Part shown: positions 41,148-51,547 of the stretch, piece by piece
Layout of the letters: each line of letters begins with the position of its first letter
Numbering within the stretch: the stretch's first letter is position 1
Assembly (NCBI RefSeq): GCF_030403775.1
Contig: NZ_JAQMWQ010000023.1
Span: 1-64,000 of the forward strand
Direction of reading: 5' to 3'
DNA length: 64,000 bases
From: Paenibacillus sp. BSR1-1
Lineage (GTDB): Bacteria; Bacillota; Bacilli; Bacillales; Cytobacillaceae
Made by a program: the position numbers and the translations under genes
Notes under the pieces: model-generated
What the model was told of the DNA's origin: nothing
The model's input: the letters and a program-made list of their open reading frames with translations, nothing else
Database searches by the model: none

Positions 41148-42041
41148 ATGAAAAAAGTAAGAAAAGCAATCATTCCTGCTGCAGGATTAGGGACAAGATT
41201 TTTACCTGCTACAAAAGCAATGCCAAAAGAAATGTTACCCATCGTAGATAAACCAACTATTCAATACATAGTAGAAGAAGCGGTTGCATCAGGTATTGAA
41301 GACATTATTATTGTTACTGGTAAAGGAAAACGTGCCATTGAAGACCATTTTGATAACGCATTAGAACTAGAGCAAAACCTGGTTGAGAAAGAGAAATACG
41401 ATATTTTGGAACGTGTTCAATATTCTACCAATTTAGCTGATATACATTATATACGGCAGAAAGAACCAAAAGGTTTAGGGCATGCAGTTTGGTGTGCAAG
41501 AAACTTTATCGGAAATGAACCATTTGCAGTTCTATTAGGTGATGACATTGTTCAAAGTGATACACCTTGCTTACGCCAATTAATTGATCAATTTGAAGAA
41601 ACGTACTCCTCTGTTATTGGAGTACAACAGGTTCCAGATGCAGAAACACACCGATACGGGATTATTGATCCATCTACAAATGAGGGAAGAAGATATCAAG
41701 TTAGCAATTTCGTAGAAAAACCAAAACCAGGCACTGCTCCATCAAACTTGGCGATTATGGGAAGGTATATACTAACTCCAGAAATCTTTATGTTCCTAGA
41801 TCGACAAGAAAAAGGTGCAGGGGGAGAAATACAATTAACAGATGCGATACAAAAGCTAAATCAAATTCAAAGAGTTTTTGCATATGACTTCGAAGGTAAG
41901 CGGTATGATGTGGGTGAAAAGTTTGGCTTTGTAAAAACAACGATTGAATTTGCTATGCAACATGAAGACCTCCATGATGACATGATAGTTTACTTGAAAG
42001 AATTAGTCTCTAAATTTGAAAAAGAAAAGGTATTGTTATAG
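41148..42041 (+). CDS. galU: UTP-glucose-1-phosphate uridylyltransferase
   Basis: 297 residues. Nucleotidyltransferase signature [20 protein letters not shown] at residues 10-29, then [15 protein letters not shown] and VEKPKPG with the sugar-binding YDVGEKFGF near the end. It makes UDP-glucose for the polysaccharide and for other glycans. AGGAGGA precedes ATG. It is placed downstream of the RNA element and terminator, so its expression and that of all later genes depends on readthrough or on a promoter I did not find. Confidence 0.95.
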   Translation: MKKVRKAIIPAAGLGTRFLPATKAMPKEMLPIVDKPTIQYIVEEAVASGIEDIIIVTGKGKRAIEDHFDNALELEQNLVEKEKYDILERVQYSTNLADIHYIRQKEPKGLGHAVWCARNFIGNEPFAVLLGDDIVQSDTPCLRQLIDQFEETYSSVIGVQQVPDAETHRYGIIDPSTNEGRRYQVSNFVEKPKPGTAPSNLAIMGRYILTPEIFMFLDRQEKGAGGEIQLTDAIQKLNQIQRVFAYDFEGKRYDVGEKFGFVKTTIEFAMQHEDLHDDMIVYLKELVSKFEKEKVLL

Positions 42042-42057
42042 AGAGAAAGAGGGATTT

Positions 42058-42738
42058 ATGTTGTCTAATTTTGCGAATCAGGAACTTGATTATTTAGAAA
42101 TACAAAGGATAACTGTTAAGGTTAATGATCAAAAGCCGTATCTTTTTACAAAACGTTTAATAGATATTTTAGGTGCATTATTTGGAATTATTCTTTTAAG
42201 TTTATTGTTTATTGTCATTGCTATTCTAATAAAATTAGAAGATCCAAAAGGGAATATTTTCTTTGCTCAAAAGCGTGTTGGATTAAACGGTAAGGAATTT
42301 AAAATGTATAAATTCCGATCTATGGTTTTTAATGCAGAAGAAAAGCTAGCTGAGTTACTAAAATATAATGAGATCTCCGGTGCTATGTTTAAAATGAAAG
42401 AAGATCCGAGAGTTACCAAAGTTGGACGATTTATAAGAAAGACAAGCATCGATGAACTTCCTCAACTTTTTAATGTACTAAAAGGTGATATGAGTCTAGT
42501 TGGCCCAAGACCACCTTTACATAGAGAAGTAGAACAATATACTAGTTATGAAAAGCAAAGATTACTAGTAACACCTGGATGCACAGGTCTGTGGCAAGTT
42601 AGTGGAAGAAATGATGTTGGGTTTAAAGAAATGGTCGAACTTGATCTAATCTATCTTAGTGAAAGATCATTCATTTATGATATCAAAATTATTTTTAAAA
42701 CTATCAAAATTATGATTTTGCCCAACAGTGCTTATTAA
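42058..42738 (+). CDS. Undecaprenyl-phosphate sugar phosphotransferase (priming enzyme)
   Basis: 226 residues from ATG 42058 with AAAGAGGG upstream. A single reentrant membrane helix (about 35-60) precedes the catalytic domain with KRVGLNGKEFKMYKFRSM, KTSIDELPQLFNVLKGDMS and LVGPRPP, the signature of the bacterial sugar transferase family (WcaJ/PglC/EpsL). It starts the repeat unit by moving a sugar-1-phosphate onto undecaprenyl phosphate at the membrane. The first sugar is not evident. Confidence 0.95.
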   Translation: MLSNFANQELDYLEIQRITVKVNDQKPYLFTKRLIDILGALFGIILLSLLFIVIAILIKLEDPKGNIFFAQKRVGLNGKEFKMYKFRSMVFNAEEKLAELLKYNEISGAMFKMKEDPRVTKVGRFIRKTSIDELPQLFNVLKGDMSLVGPRPPLHREVEQYTSYEKQRLLVTPGCTGLWQVSGRNDVGFKEMVELDLIYLSERSFIYDIKIIFKTIKIMILPNSAY

Positions 42739-42763
42739 TGATTTAAGAAAAGAGGAAATTCAT

Positions 42764-44026
42764 GTGGAAAAAGTGAGTGTTATAGGATTGGGATATATTG
42801 GTTTACCTACTGCGGCCGTGTTGGCGGATCATGGTTTTAAGGTACATGGAGTAGATGTAAATGAAAAGGCTGTTGAATTGATAAATAGTGGTAAAAGTCA
42901 TATATACGAACCTGACTTAGATATAAAAGTAAAAAAGGCAGTCGAAAATGGGTTATTAGTAGCATCAACAACCCCAGTTAATTCGGATGTGTTTATTATT
43001 GCTGTCCCAACACCTTTTAAGGATAATCATAAACCTGACTTAACATATGTAGAGTCAGCAACAAAAACAATAGCTCCTTATATTAAATCAGGCAATATTG
43101 TTATATTGGAATCTACAAGCCCAGTTGGAACAACTGAAAAGATTGCTGAATGGATTAAACAATTAAGACCGGACTTAAATATAAAGGGAATAAGTAATCA
43201 AGTTTATATTGCTCATTGTCCTGAAAGAGTTCTACCAGGGAAGATTTTAGAAGAATTGATATGGAATGACAGAATTATAGGTGGAATCAGTGAAGAATCT
43301 ACCGAAAAGACCGTATTCTTTTATAGAAAGTTTGTAAAAGGTGAATTACTAAAAACAAATGCTAGGACTGCTGAAATGTCTAAACTCACTGAGAACTCTT
43401 TCCGTGATGTAAATATAGCTTTTGCAAATGAACTATCACTTATTTGTGATCAATTAAATATAGATGTTTGGGAGTTAATAAAACTAGCTAACCATCATCC
43501 ACGGGTAAATATTTTACAGCCTGGCCCTGGAGTAGGAGGTCATTGTATTGCTGTTGATCCATGGTTTATAGTTGATGCTGCACCAGAAACGTCACAGCTA
43601 ATCCATACTGCTAGAAAAGTAAATGACTCAAAACCTGAATTTGTAATTAATAAAGTTATTAAAGCAGTAAAAAAATTAAAGAAGCCAAGGGTTTCAATAT
43701 TAGGTTTAGCTTTTAAACCAAATATTGATGATTTACGCGAAAGTCCTGCTGTTGAAATTGTAAGTGAATTATCGCAATTAATTGAAGGTGAAATATTTGT
43801 TGTTGAACCTCATATAGAAGAATTACCTAATGCTCTAAAAGGAAAGTCTAATTTAACATTTACTAATACCATTGAAGCTATTGAAAATTCAGATATTGTT
43901 GTCTTCTTAGTTGGCCACGATAATTTTAAGCAAATAGATAGTGAGATACTAATGGATAAAATTATTATTGATACAATTGGTATATTTCCAAATTCAAACA
44001 GAATAAAGTCTCTAGTTACACACTAG
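42764..44026 (+). CDS. wecC: UDP-N-acetyl-D-mannosamine dehydrogenase-like nucleotide-sugar dehydrogenase
   Basis: 420 residues from GTG 42764, seven bases after AGAGGA. N-terminal Rossmann motif GLGYIGLPTA, conserved ILESTSPVGTTE, and the catalytic Cys in GPGVGGHCIAVDPWF, a form typical of WecC/EpsD-type enzymes rather than UDP-glucose dehydrogenase. It oxidises UDP-ManNAc to UDP-ManNAcA or a related HexNAc uronate. The gene for the epimerase that would supply UDP-ManNAc is interrupted at 57329, so supply may depend on another copy in the genome. Confidence 0.85.
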   Translation: MEKVSVIGLGYIGLPTAAVLADHGFKVHGVDVNEKAVELINSGKSHIYEPDLDIKVKKAVENGLLVASTTPVNSDVFIIAVPTPFKDNHKPDLTYVESATKTIAPYIKSGNIVILESTSPVGTTEKIAEWIKQLRPDLNIKGISNQVYIAHCPERVLPGKILEELIWNDRIIGGISEESTEKTVFFYRKFVKGELLKTNARTAEMSKLTENSFRDVNIAFANELSLICDQLNIDVWELIKLANHHPRVNILQPGPGVGGHCIAVDPWFIVDAAPETSQLIHTARKVNDSKPEFVINKVIKAVKKLKKPRVSILGLAFKPNIDDLRESPAVEIVSELSQLIEGEIFVVEPHIEELPNALKGKSNLTFTNTIEAIENSDIVVFLVGHDNFKQIDSEILMDKIIIDTIGIFPNSNRIKSLVTH

Positions 44027-44035
44027 GAGGACATC

Positions 44036-46003
44036 ATGGGCGAACTGCAGCAAAAAATCAATAAGTTAAGAAATATGCCTGTTAAAGTTATTACTCGAAA
44101 AATTGGTCAGAAACTTTCAGATAACACATATCATATTATTAGAAAAAATATAATTAAATTTATGCCAGTTGATATTGATGTGGAATTATTTGTGAATTTC
44201 GAACCTGAATTCAAATTCATGTTTAATCCTTTAGAAAAGGATTATTATAGGAATAAATTAATTGAGTTCAATCTAGAACGTCAAATAATTGATGAGGCAA
44301 ATAAAATATGTAAACATCAATTTAATCTACTAGGTTCTGGTGATGTAAATTTAGGTAAAGAGATACCTTGGAATAAAGATTTTAAAGTAGACTTCGTGTG
44401 GGAAAACAATTATTACAAAGACATAAATATAGTAGACCTTACTAATAATGCTGACGTGAAAGTCCCTTGGGAACTTTCAAGGTTTCAGCATATTTTTTCG
44501 TTAGGAAAAGCATATTGGATAACCAAAAATGAAAAATATGCAGAAGAATTTAAAGAACAAATAAAAGATTGGATTATTAAAAATCCAATTGAAATGTCTG
44601 TTAATTGGACATGTGCAATGGATGTAGCGATAAGAGCAGTTAATTGGATTACCGGATATTTTTTCTTTAAAGATTCTAAGGTAATAAATAAAAGATTTTG
44701 GTTAGATTTTAACAAGAGCCTTTATCTCCACGGAAAATATATATATAGAAATCTTGAAAATAAAGACGAATATACTGGAAATCATTACTTGTCTAATATC
44801 GTTGGATTAGTTTGGCTTGGTCTATACTTTGGTAAATTCCAAATTTCTAAAATAATAGGTAGAAACAATCCCGAGCATTGGTTAAATTTTGGATTAAATG
44901 AGTTAGAAAAAGAAATGAATGTTCAAGTAAATAATGATGGTACAAATTACGAAGCATCTACATCCTATCATAGACTTGTCACCGAGTTATTTTTGATTAC
45001 GACTGTCTTTTGCTGTAAAAATAACATCGAGTTTTCAAATGAATATCTTAATAGGTTAGAAAAAATGTGTGAATTTATGATGCATCTTACACAACCTAAT
45101 GGAAAGTCTCCAATTATTGGGGATGCAGATGATGGGAGATTGATTATTTTTTCCAATTATGGTACTTGGCTAAAAGATGATTTTAGACACCTTTTATCTG
45201 TAGGTGGGGTATTCTTCAATCGAGAAGATTTTATGTATATGGGGTCTAATTATAAGGAAGATTCTTTATGGGTAACAGGGCAGTGGCATAATAAAATTAA
45301 TGCTCCATTTTTAAAATCTAATTCTTTTGCAGACGCAGGTTATTACATTCTCCGTAATAGTAGAATATATTGTTGTATTCGTTGTGGTGAGAACTCGTTC
45401 AGAGGAGAAGGAGTTCATAGTCATAATGATCAATTAAGTTTTACACTAAATGTAGATGGTAATGATATTTTTATAGATCCTGGTGCTTTTATTTATACTA
45501 GTGATTATAAAATGAGAAACCTATTTCGAAGTACAACAATGCATAATACAATCGAAATTCCTAAATTTGAACAAAATGATTTTAATGAAAATATTTTATT
45601 TTTTATGAAAGAGCAAACATTTTCAGAATGCAAGGACTTTAATAGTAATCAATTTGTGGGTAATCATAAAGGGTATTTGAATAAATGTGGCCTCATTCAT
45701 GAAAGAAATATAAATATATACTCTAATTCTTTAATAATATTAGATTATTTGCTTGGTGATGTAATTATTCCAAAATACAAAGTTAATTTTGTACTTGCAC
45801 CAGATGTGTCAGTTGATATAGAGAACAATAATATTCTTCTATATAAAGGGAATATAAAGATAAAGATAATTTTTAAAGATGCTACTTTAGTTAAACTTGA
45901 AGATATTTTCATATCAAATTCTTATGGAATAAAAAGAAAAAGCAAAAAAATCGTAGCTGAAGGTAGTACAGTGCTTTTTAATACTCAAATTATATTTGAT
46001 TAA
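44036..46003 (+). CDS. Heparinase II/III-like (alginate-lyase fold) protein
   Basis: 655 residues. An alpha-barrel N-terminal half (with ATSTSYHRLVTELFL-type and TQPNGKSPIIGDADDGR segments) and a C-terminal beta-sheet domain with GENSFRGEGVHSHNDQLSF and DIFIDPGAFIYT identify the heparinase_II_III family. Members cleave uronic-acid polysaccharides by elimination, and relatives sit in many capsule clusters, where they may trim or process the polymer. The adjacent uronate-forming dehydrogenase fits. No signal peptide is seen, so it would act in the cytoplasm or on lipid-linked units, which is odd for a lyase. Confidence 0.8.
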   Translation: MGELQQKINKLRNMPVKVITRKIGQKLSDNTYHIIRKNIIKFMPVDIDVELFVNFEPEFKFMFNPLEKDYYRNKLIEFNLERQIIDEANKICKHQFNLLGSGDVNLGKEIPWNKDFKVDFVWENNYYKDINIVDLTNNADVKVPWELSRFQHIFSLGKAYWITKNEKYAEEFKEQIKDWIIKNPIEMSVNWTCAMDVAIRAVNWITGYFFFKDSKVINKRFWLDFNKSLYLHGKYIYRNLENKDEYTGNHYLSNIVGLVWLGLYFGKFQISKIIGRNNPEHWLNFGLNELEKEMNVQVNNDGTNYEASTSYHRLVTELFLITTVFCCKNNIEFSNEYLNRLEKMCEFMMHLTQPNGKSPIIGDADDGRLIIFSNYGTWLKDDFRHLLSVGGVFFNREDFMYMGSNYKEDSLWVTGQWHNKINAPFLKSNSFADAGYYILRNSRIYCCIRCGENSFRGEGVHSHNDQLSFTLNVDGNDIFIDPGAFIYTSDYKMRNLFRSTTMHNTIEIPKFEQNDFNENILFFMKEQTFSECKDFNSNQFVGNHKGYLNKCGLIHERNINIYSNSLIILDYLLGDVIIPKYKVNFVLAPDVSVDIENNNILLYKGNIKIKIIFKDATLVKLEDIFISNSYGIKRKSKKIVAEGSTVLFNTQIIFD

Positions 46004-46015
46004 TTAGGTGAATTT

Positions 46016-47392
46016 ATGAAACATTCTTTGAAAGAACTACCAATTAGCCTGAAAATGCCATTATTGTACACAGCATCAATTATTCCTAAAAATCTATTAG
46101 AAAGTAAAGAATATCAAGAATTCCGAAACTTTTTATCTATTTCCGAATCTTGGGATTCTAATCATATAGAGGAATTTCAATCGAAACAATTGCAGTTATT
46201 GGTAAAACACGCATACGAAAACGTCTTATTCTATAAAGAGACATTTGATGCATATGGAATTAATGTTGGGGATATAAAGGATAAGAGAGATTTAAAGAGA
46301 TTACCTTTAATTGATAAAAAAATTGTTCAAGAGAATAGAGAAAAATTTATTGCTAAAAATTTTAATTATAAAAAACTAACCCCAATAAATACAGGTGGTA
46401 CAACATCTAGTCCATTGCATTTTTTTAATACTAAAACTACTAATAATAGAGAGGTCGCATTTTTTGATCGAATTTGGGAGAAGTATGGTTATAATGGGCA
46501 ACGATGCCTTGTAATGCGTGGAAACATTGTAAATGATGATAAACTTTTTCAATATAATCCTTTTAGGAAACATATTCTAATTAATACTCGAAATTTTAAT
46601 GTTAATAATTTCGATGGAATTTTAGAAGTAATAGAGAGATATAATCCACCCTATATACAAGCTTACCCCTCATTAATTTATTTATTTTCAAAATATATTA
46701 ATGGAAAAGGATTATCTAGAAAAGTTGGTAATTTTAAAGCTATCTTTTGTTCATCTGAAAAAATGTATCAGTTTCAAAGAGATGAAATAATAGAGGCATT
46801 TGGAGTTAATGTTATAGATTACTATGGTCACAATGAGCGTTTAGCTCTTATGGAATATTGTCCAAAGTGTCAATTATACCATGTAATACCGGAGTACGGA
46901 ATTGTCGAATTTTTGAATAATAAGCGTAAATCAGAAAATAAAGAAGAGCATTTATCTGAAATTGTTGGTACGGGCTTTAACAATTATGCTTTTCCTCTAA
47001 TTCGTTATAAAACATCGGATATGGTAACTTTAGCTGGAGAAAACCTCCAATGTAAGAGTGGAGGGCTATATTCCAGTGTTAAAGAAATTGATGGAAGATC
47101 AGGTGACTTTATAGTAACAGTTCGTGGGGAGTACTACTCCCCGACAGTTGTATCATTCGCATTTGATTATATAAAAAATTTTAATGATATGCAGTTAATA
47201 CAAAAGTCTTATAGTCACATTGATTTGTTAATAGTTCCAAACGAATTTTTCAATATATCTGAGGGGCATCTTGCAATTAAAGAATTAAAGAATATTCTTG
47301 GAAGTGATATCAATATTAATCTTAAGTTAGTAGATCAAATTGATAAGCCATTAAATTCAAAACATAGATTTATTGTTTCTAATATACATTAG
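46016..47392 (+). CDS. CapK/PaaK-like adenylate-forming enzyme (copy 1)
   Basis: 458 residues. The family segment INTGGTTSSPLHFF corresponds to the PaaK nucleotide loop TTGGSSGTP but lacks the second Gly. SSEKMYQFQR, DYYGHNER and FPLIRYKTSDM are the other adenylation motifs. PaaK homologues activate carboxylic acids as acyl-adenylates; CapK-type members occur in capsule loci without known substrate. Starts 13 bases after the heparinase gene, with weak TTAGGTG upstream. Possibly activates a small acid for decoration of the polymer (inference). Confidence 0.8.
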   Translation: MKHSLKELPISLKMPLLYTASIIPKNLLESKEYQEFRNFLSISESWDSNHIEEFQSKQLQLLVKHAYENVLFYKETFDAYGINVGDIKDKRDLKRLPLIDKKIVQENREKFIAKNFNYKKLTPINTGGTTSSPLHFFNTKTTNNREVAFFDRIWEKYGYNGQRCLVMRGNIVNDDKLFQYNPFRKHILINTRNFNVNNFDGILEVIERYNPPYIQAYPSLIYLFSKYINGKGLSRKVGNFKAIFCSSEKMYQFQRDEIIEAFGVNVIDYYGHNERLALMEYCPKCQLYHVIPEYGIVEFLNNKRKSENKEEHLSEIVGTGFNNYAFPLIRYKTSDMVTLAGENLQCKSGGLYSSVKEIDGRSGDFIVTVRGEYYSPTVVSFAFDYIKNFNDMQLIQKSYSHIDLLIVPNEFFNISEGHLAIKELKNILGSDININLKLVDQIDKPLNSKHRFIVSNIH

Positions 47393-47511
47393 GAGCTTAC
47401 GTTAAACCTAAATTTAATACTTTTAAATAGTTTTTTCAAAATGGGATTTCTATTCTGAAATATTCTCAACTTTTTATAGAAATTAGATTTATTTAGAGAA
47501 AGGAGATTATC

Positions 47512-48903
47512 TTGAAACAGTATATAAAGAAGCTGCCTAAGGAAGTACTGCAGCCATTTAAATTTGTTAGAGATTTAGTTCCTGATTATTACAGATACGG
47601 TAAAGTATTTAGAAATGTTTACAATGAATTAGAAGCATGTGAAAAATTAGCAAACTTTCAACATGAAGAGTATCAGTTAAAACAATTACAAAACCTATTA
47701 AAATATTCTTATGAAAATGTCAATTATTATAAAAAAATATTTGATGAGCGCAATTTAAAACCAGATGACATAAAGTCTTTCAAAGATCTAACAAAGTTAC
47801 CTTATCTAACAAAGGACATTATAAGAGAAAACATCGATGATTTAATTTCAAAAAACTGTAGCGAAAAGGACTTGTTATATTTAACTACAGGTGGATCTTC
47901 TGGTACACCATTAGGATTTTACGAAGACAAAAAAGTTGCAAAATCTAGAGAATGGGCTTTTACAACTCACCTATGGAAAAGAATAGGGTATGATGTAAGA
48001 AAATGCAGCCGTTTTGTAATATTGAGAGGCCATAATGTTAAAAAAGGTATTTCTGAATATAACGGAAGAAATCTTATCTTATCATCGTACCATTTATCAG
48101 ATGAAAATATAGGTCAATATATTGCGTTAATTGAAAAATTCAATCCGGATTTTATTCAGGCTTATCCTTCTTCGATAGATATATTAGCAAAATATTTAAT
48201 AGAAAACGGAAAGACAATTCATGCAAATAAGTTAAAGGGTATCATATGTGCTTCTGAGAAATTATATGATATTCAAAGGATTAATATTATAGAGGCTTTT
48301 AAAGTAAGAGTTTTTAGTTTTTATGGACATACTGAGCATTGTTGTATTGCAGGAGAATGTGAAAAAAATAACTATTATCATATTCAAAGTGAATATGGGG
48401 TTGTTGAACTAATTAATGACAATAATGAACAAGTTAAAGAAGAAAATGAAAAAGGTGAAATTGTAGCCACAAATTTAAATAATTATGTTATGCCATTTAT
48501 ACGTTATAAAACAGGTGACATAGCTATTAATAGTCTCTCAAATTGTAGTTGTGGTAGGAACTATAGATTGATTAAAGGATTGGAAGGAAGAGAACTAGAG
48601 CAAATTGTTACACATAGTGGTGCTAAGGTGTCTCTAACTGCGCTTATTTTTGCCCAACATTTTTATGCTTTTAGCAAAATACAAACAATGCAGCTGGAGC
48701 AAATGGAAAAAGGGAAAATCATTGTAAAAATAGTTGAACAACAGATTCTTGATCAAAAGGATATATCTGAAATAGTAAATAAATTGAAAATAGCTACAAA
48801 TGATGGGCTGGATGTTGATATTCAGATAGTTCGAAATATAGAGAGAACTAAAAGAGGAAAGCATAATTTTCTTTTACAGCATCTAAATCTTAAGAATTAC
48901 TAA
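47512..48903 (+). CDS. CapK/PaaK-like adenylate-forming enzyme (copy 2)
   Basis: 463 residues and clearly paralogous to the preceding gene along its full length. It retains the standard loop LTTGGSSGTPLGFYED, then ASEKLYDIQR, FYGHTEHC and MPFIRYKTGDI; two Cys pairs (CxxC-like CEKNNYY and CSCGRNY) resemble the zinc-binding insert seen in the family. AAAGGAG precedes its TTG/ATG region. Tandem copies with different nucleotide loops suggest distinct substrates, or one impaired partner. Confidence 0.82.
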   Translation: MKQYIKKLPKEVLQPFKFVRDLVPDYYRYGKVFRNVYNELEACEKLANFQHEEYQLKQLQNLLKYSYENVNYYKKIFDERNLKPDDIKSFKDLTKLPYLTKDIIRENIDDLISKNCSEKDLLYLTTGGSSGTPLGFYEDKKVAKSREWAFTTHLWKRIGYDVRKCSRFVILRGHNVKKGISEYNGRNLILSSYHLSDENIGQYIALIEKFNPDFIQAYPSSIDILAKYLIENGKTIHANKLKGIICASEKLYDIQRINIIEAFKVRVFSFYGHTEHCCIAGECEKNNYYHIQSEYGVVELINDNNEQVKEENEKGEIVATNLNNYVMPFIRYKTGDIAINSLSNCSCGRNYRLIKGLEGRELEQIVTHSGAKVSLTALIFAQHFYAFSKIQTMQLEQMEKGKIIVKIVEQQILDQKDISEIVNKLKIATNDGLDVDIQIVRNIERTKRGKHNFLLQHLNLKNY

Positions 48904-48971
48904 AACCAATATTTATTTAATAACATAAATAATTTAGGGAGATAAGGATAACTAATGGAAGGAAAGTACAA

Positions 48972-50264
48972 GTGAATATTACGAAGCGAAAAATCGGGGG
49001 TTTATTCCAACTTGCAAATAGGGTTGGTTTTCTACATTTGTTATCAGCTAACCTTCTAATCCAAATATCGGCATTTGGAGGGCAAATTTTTCTTACAAGG
49101 ATATTAAGTGTAAATGATATTGGTACGATTAAAGTATTACAATCATATTTGACGATTTTTGTATTGGTGGGTTCTTTGGGACTAAACACATCTGTTTTGA
49201 AACTTTGTTCAGAGGAAATCAGTGAAAATGAACAAAAGGGCATTTTCAATATTAGTTTTTTGTTTACAATTATCTCATCTATGATTTTAATTCTTGCTGT
49301 AGATTTATTAGTAAATAGCTCAATAATTAAAGTAAACAGTCTTTTAAAGGATTATGTATATCTAATTCCTATTTTTAATCTTACGAATTTAATTTTTGTG
49401 TATCTCCAATCACAACAAAAAATAAAAATTATGTCCATAATTCAGTCATATTCAAAAATTTTTATAGTGATATTAAGTACCCTTGTTGCTTTTTGGTTTG
49501 GTTTCAAAGGTTATATTTATTCCTTAATCTTTCTAAACCTAGTGTCATTTTTAGGGATACTTGTATTTATAAGGAATGAAGTAAACTTTAAATATATATA
49601 TAATATCACTAAATCAAAGCTAAAAAGTATTTTTAATATTGGTCTTTTTGCATTTGGATCCAACCTATTAGGCCAACTAATGTTAAATGTGAACATTATT
49701 ATGGCAACTTTTCTAACGAATAATTCAAAAGAAATCGGATATTATGGTATAGCACAGCTTATTATTTCAGCAATGATTATTATTCCTTCTACACTAGGAC
49801 AAATAATGATACCTAAAATTTCAAAGCTCTCAAATAACGTAGATGAAGTTAAAAAAACATTAAGGGATTACCGAGTTAGGAATACTCTTTTATGTCTTTT
49901 AATTTCATTAATTGCAGGAGCTACTGCTCCTTTTATTATTCCTTTGGTTTTTGGGAGAAATTACTCCAATTCGGTACTATATTTTGAGATTCTATTAATG
50001 GGCTTTATTTTTTGGAGTTTATACTCCCCAATAGGTAATACATTATTGAGTGTAGGACGTTCAGATATAAATTTTTATATGAATGTAATTTCGGTATTTT
50101 TGAACTTTATATTAAATTATTTATTGATAAGAAGTTATGGGATGTTTGGGGCTGCCGCAGCCAACACAATAACCTATTTAATTACAATATTTATATATAA
50201 TTTTTTCTTTAAAAAGTTATATATAAATGTTGCTCAAAAAAACATTGAGCATAAAGCTTCCTGA
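48972..50264 (+). CDS. wzx: Polysaccharide flippase, Wzx/MATE-like
   Basis: 430 residues with about twelve to fourteen membrane segments and conserved openings LTRILSVNDIGTIKVLQSY and a late PLVFGRNYSNSVLYFEILL. This is the MOP-superfamily polysaccharide exporter pattern. It flips the lipid-linked repeat unit across the membrane before polymerisation. The start is GTG 48972 after GGAAGGAAAG. AT-rich codon use like its neighbours. Confidence 0.9.
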   Translation: MNITKRKIGGLFQLANRVGFLHLLSANLLIQISAFGGQIFLTRILSVNDIGTIKVLQSYLTIFVLVGSLGLNTSVLKLCSEEISENEQKGIFNISFLFTIISSMILILAVDLLVNSSIIKVNSLLKDYVYLIPIFNLTNLIFVYLQSQQKIKIMSIIQSYSKIFIVILSTLVAFWFGFKGYIYSLIFLNLVSFLGILVFIRNEVNFKYIYNITKSKLKSIFNIGLFAFGSNLLGQLMLNVNIIMATFLTNNSKEIGYYGIAQLIISAMIIIPSTLGQIMIPKISKLSNNVDEVKKTLRDYRVRNTLLCLLISLIAGATAPFIIPLVFGRNYSNSVLYFEILLMGFIFWSLYSPIGNTLLSVGRSDINFYMNVISVFLNFILNYLLIRSYGMFGAAAANTITYLITIFIYNFFFKKLYINVAQKNIEHKAS

Positions 50265-50309
50265 CATAAAAGTCAAACTGTTCAATAAATCAAAAGAATG
50301 GGAGAAAAA

Positions 50310-51488
50310 ATGGATAGTATACTTTATATTACATGTTTACCAAAAGAATATGGGGGTAAAGAGGATGGCGGTGTGGCAACACATTCCATACAGTTAATAT
50401 TAAAGGCCAAAGATTATTATAGAGTAGGCGTATATTCAAGTATAAAAAAAATAAGTAGAGTAGATGGAGTATCCTTATATAAGGAAGATAGTAAGTATCT
50501 AAAGATACTTAGAATTATATCTGGATATTTATCTGTAGATAAAGAAAAATTTAAAGAAATTGGATTTTTGAGCCTTAAAGATAGGCTAAGAGTCCTTTAT
50601 CATTATAGTAAATTGAAAAATATCGTTTCACAATACGATGTAGTTCATATTCATTCTTTGCATAATCTAAGTACAACAGCTCTATCATTATTAAAAAGCA
50701 GACCTAGGATTGTTGTTACTGATCATGGCTTTTGGCAGGGGGACCTTGAAAAGAGTATTGAAACAGTAATATATAATTCTTTTTCTGCTGATCAGGTGAT
50801 TTACATTTCCGAATATGCAAAATTAAAAATTGAAGAAAACAAATTAAATACAACGAATATTGTAAAAATCTATAACCCTTATTTAGTAAAAGAACTTGAC
50901 ACTAAATTTAAGAATAACATTAAGGAAAAGTTAAATATTAATGCAAATAAGAAAATAATATTATTTTCGGGTGTTTCCGAGCCTGTTAACAGAAAAGGTT
51001 TAGATATTCTATTAGAAAGTGTATCTCAGGATAGTTATTTGAAGGATAATACGGTTTTGATAATTATCTCAAATGATGATGGTTTAAAATACCTTAACCA
51101 ATATAAAAATTTAAGAAATGTCATTCCTTTAAAACCAATGCCCTATAGTGAAATTATTGATTATTATGCTATAAGTGATATCTTTGTTCTACCCAGCAGA
51201 AGTGAAAGTTTTGGTTTGGTATACATTGAGGCTTTATCTTTTGGTACTCCAGTAATAGGTTTTGATAAAGTTATTCAAGAATTTCAAAGTATATATAGTC
51301 CAATATATATAGGAGAATCATTTAATCCCTTTATAGAGAATAATGAAGACTTGGGACTAAAAATAAAGAAGGTTCTCTCTAAAAAATTTAATGAAGCTGA
51401 ATTAAAGGAGAAAACTATAGAATTGTTTTCTTGGGAAAAACTATTTCATAAATTTAAAAATGTATATACTGAATTAGCTAAAAAATAA
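50310..51488 (+). CDS. Glycosyltransferase, GT4 family
   Basis: 392 residues from ATG 50310 with GGGAG five bases before; ATG 50298 is less likely. N-terminal YGGKEDGGVATHS binds acceptor, the C-terminal donor domain has LFSGVSEPVNRKGLDILLES and the GT-B signature PSRSESFGLVYIEALSFGTP. It adds one sugar of the repeat unit in the cytoplasm. Donor and linkage cannot be read. Confidence 0.9.
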   Translation: MDSILYITCLPKEYGGKEDGGVATHSIQLILKAKDYYRVGVYSSIKKISRVDGVSLYKEDSKYLKILRIISGYLSVDKEKFKEIGFLSLKDRLRVLYHYSKLKNIVSQYDVVHIHSLHNLSTTALSLLKSRPRIVVTDHGFWQGDLEKSIETVIYNSFSADQVIYISEYAKLKIEENKLNTTNIVKIYNPYLVKELDTKFKNNIKEKLNINANKKIILFSGVSEPVNRKGLDILLESVSQDSYLKDNTVLIIISNDDGLKYLNQYKNLRNVIPLKPMPYSEIIDYYAISDIFVLPSRSESFGLVYIEALSFGTPVIGFDKVIQEFQSIYSPIYIGESFNPFIENNEDLGLKIKKVLSKKFNEAELKEKTIELFSWEKLFHKFKNVYTELAKK

Positions 51489-51547
51489 AATTGGGCAAAT
51501 AGATTAAATGCAAGTGTTTATTTCCCTAGAGTACTAAGAGGTATAAA

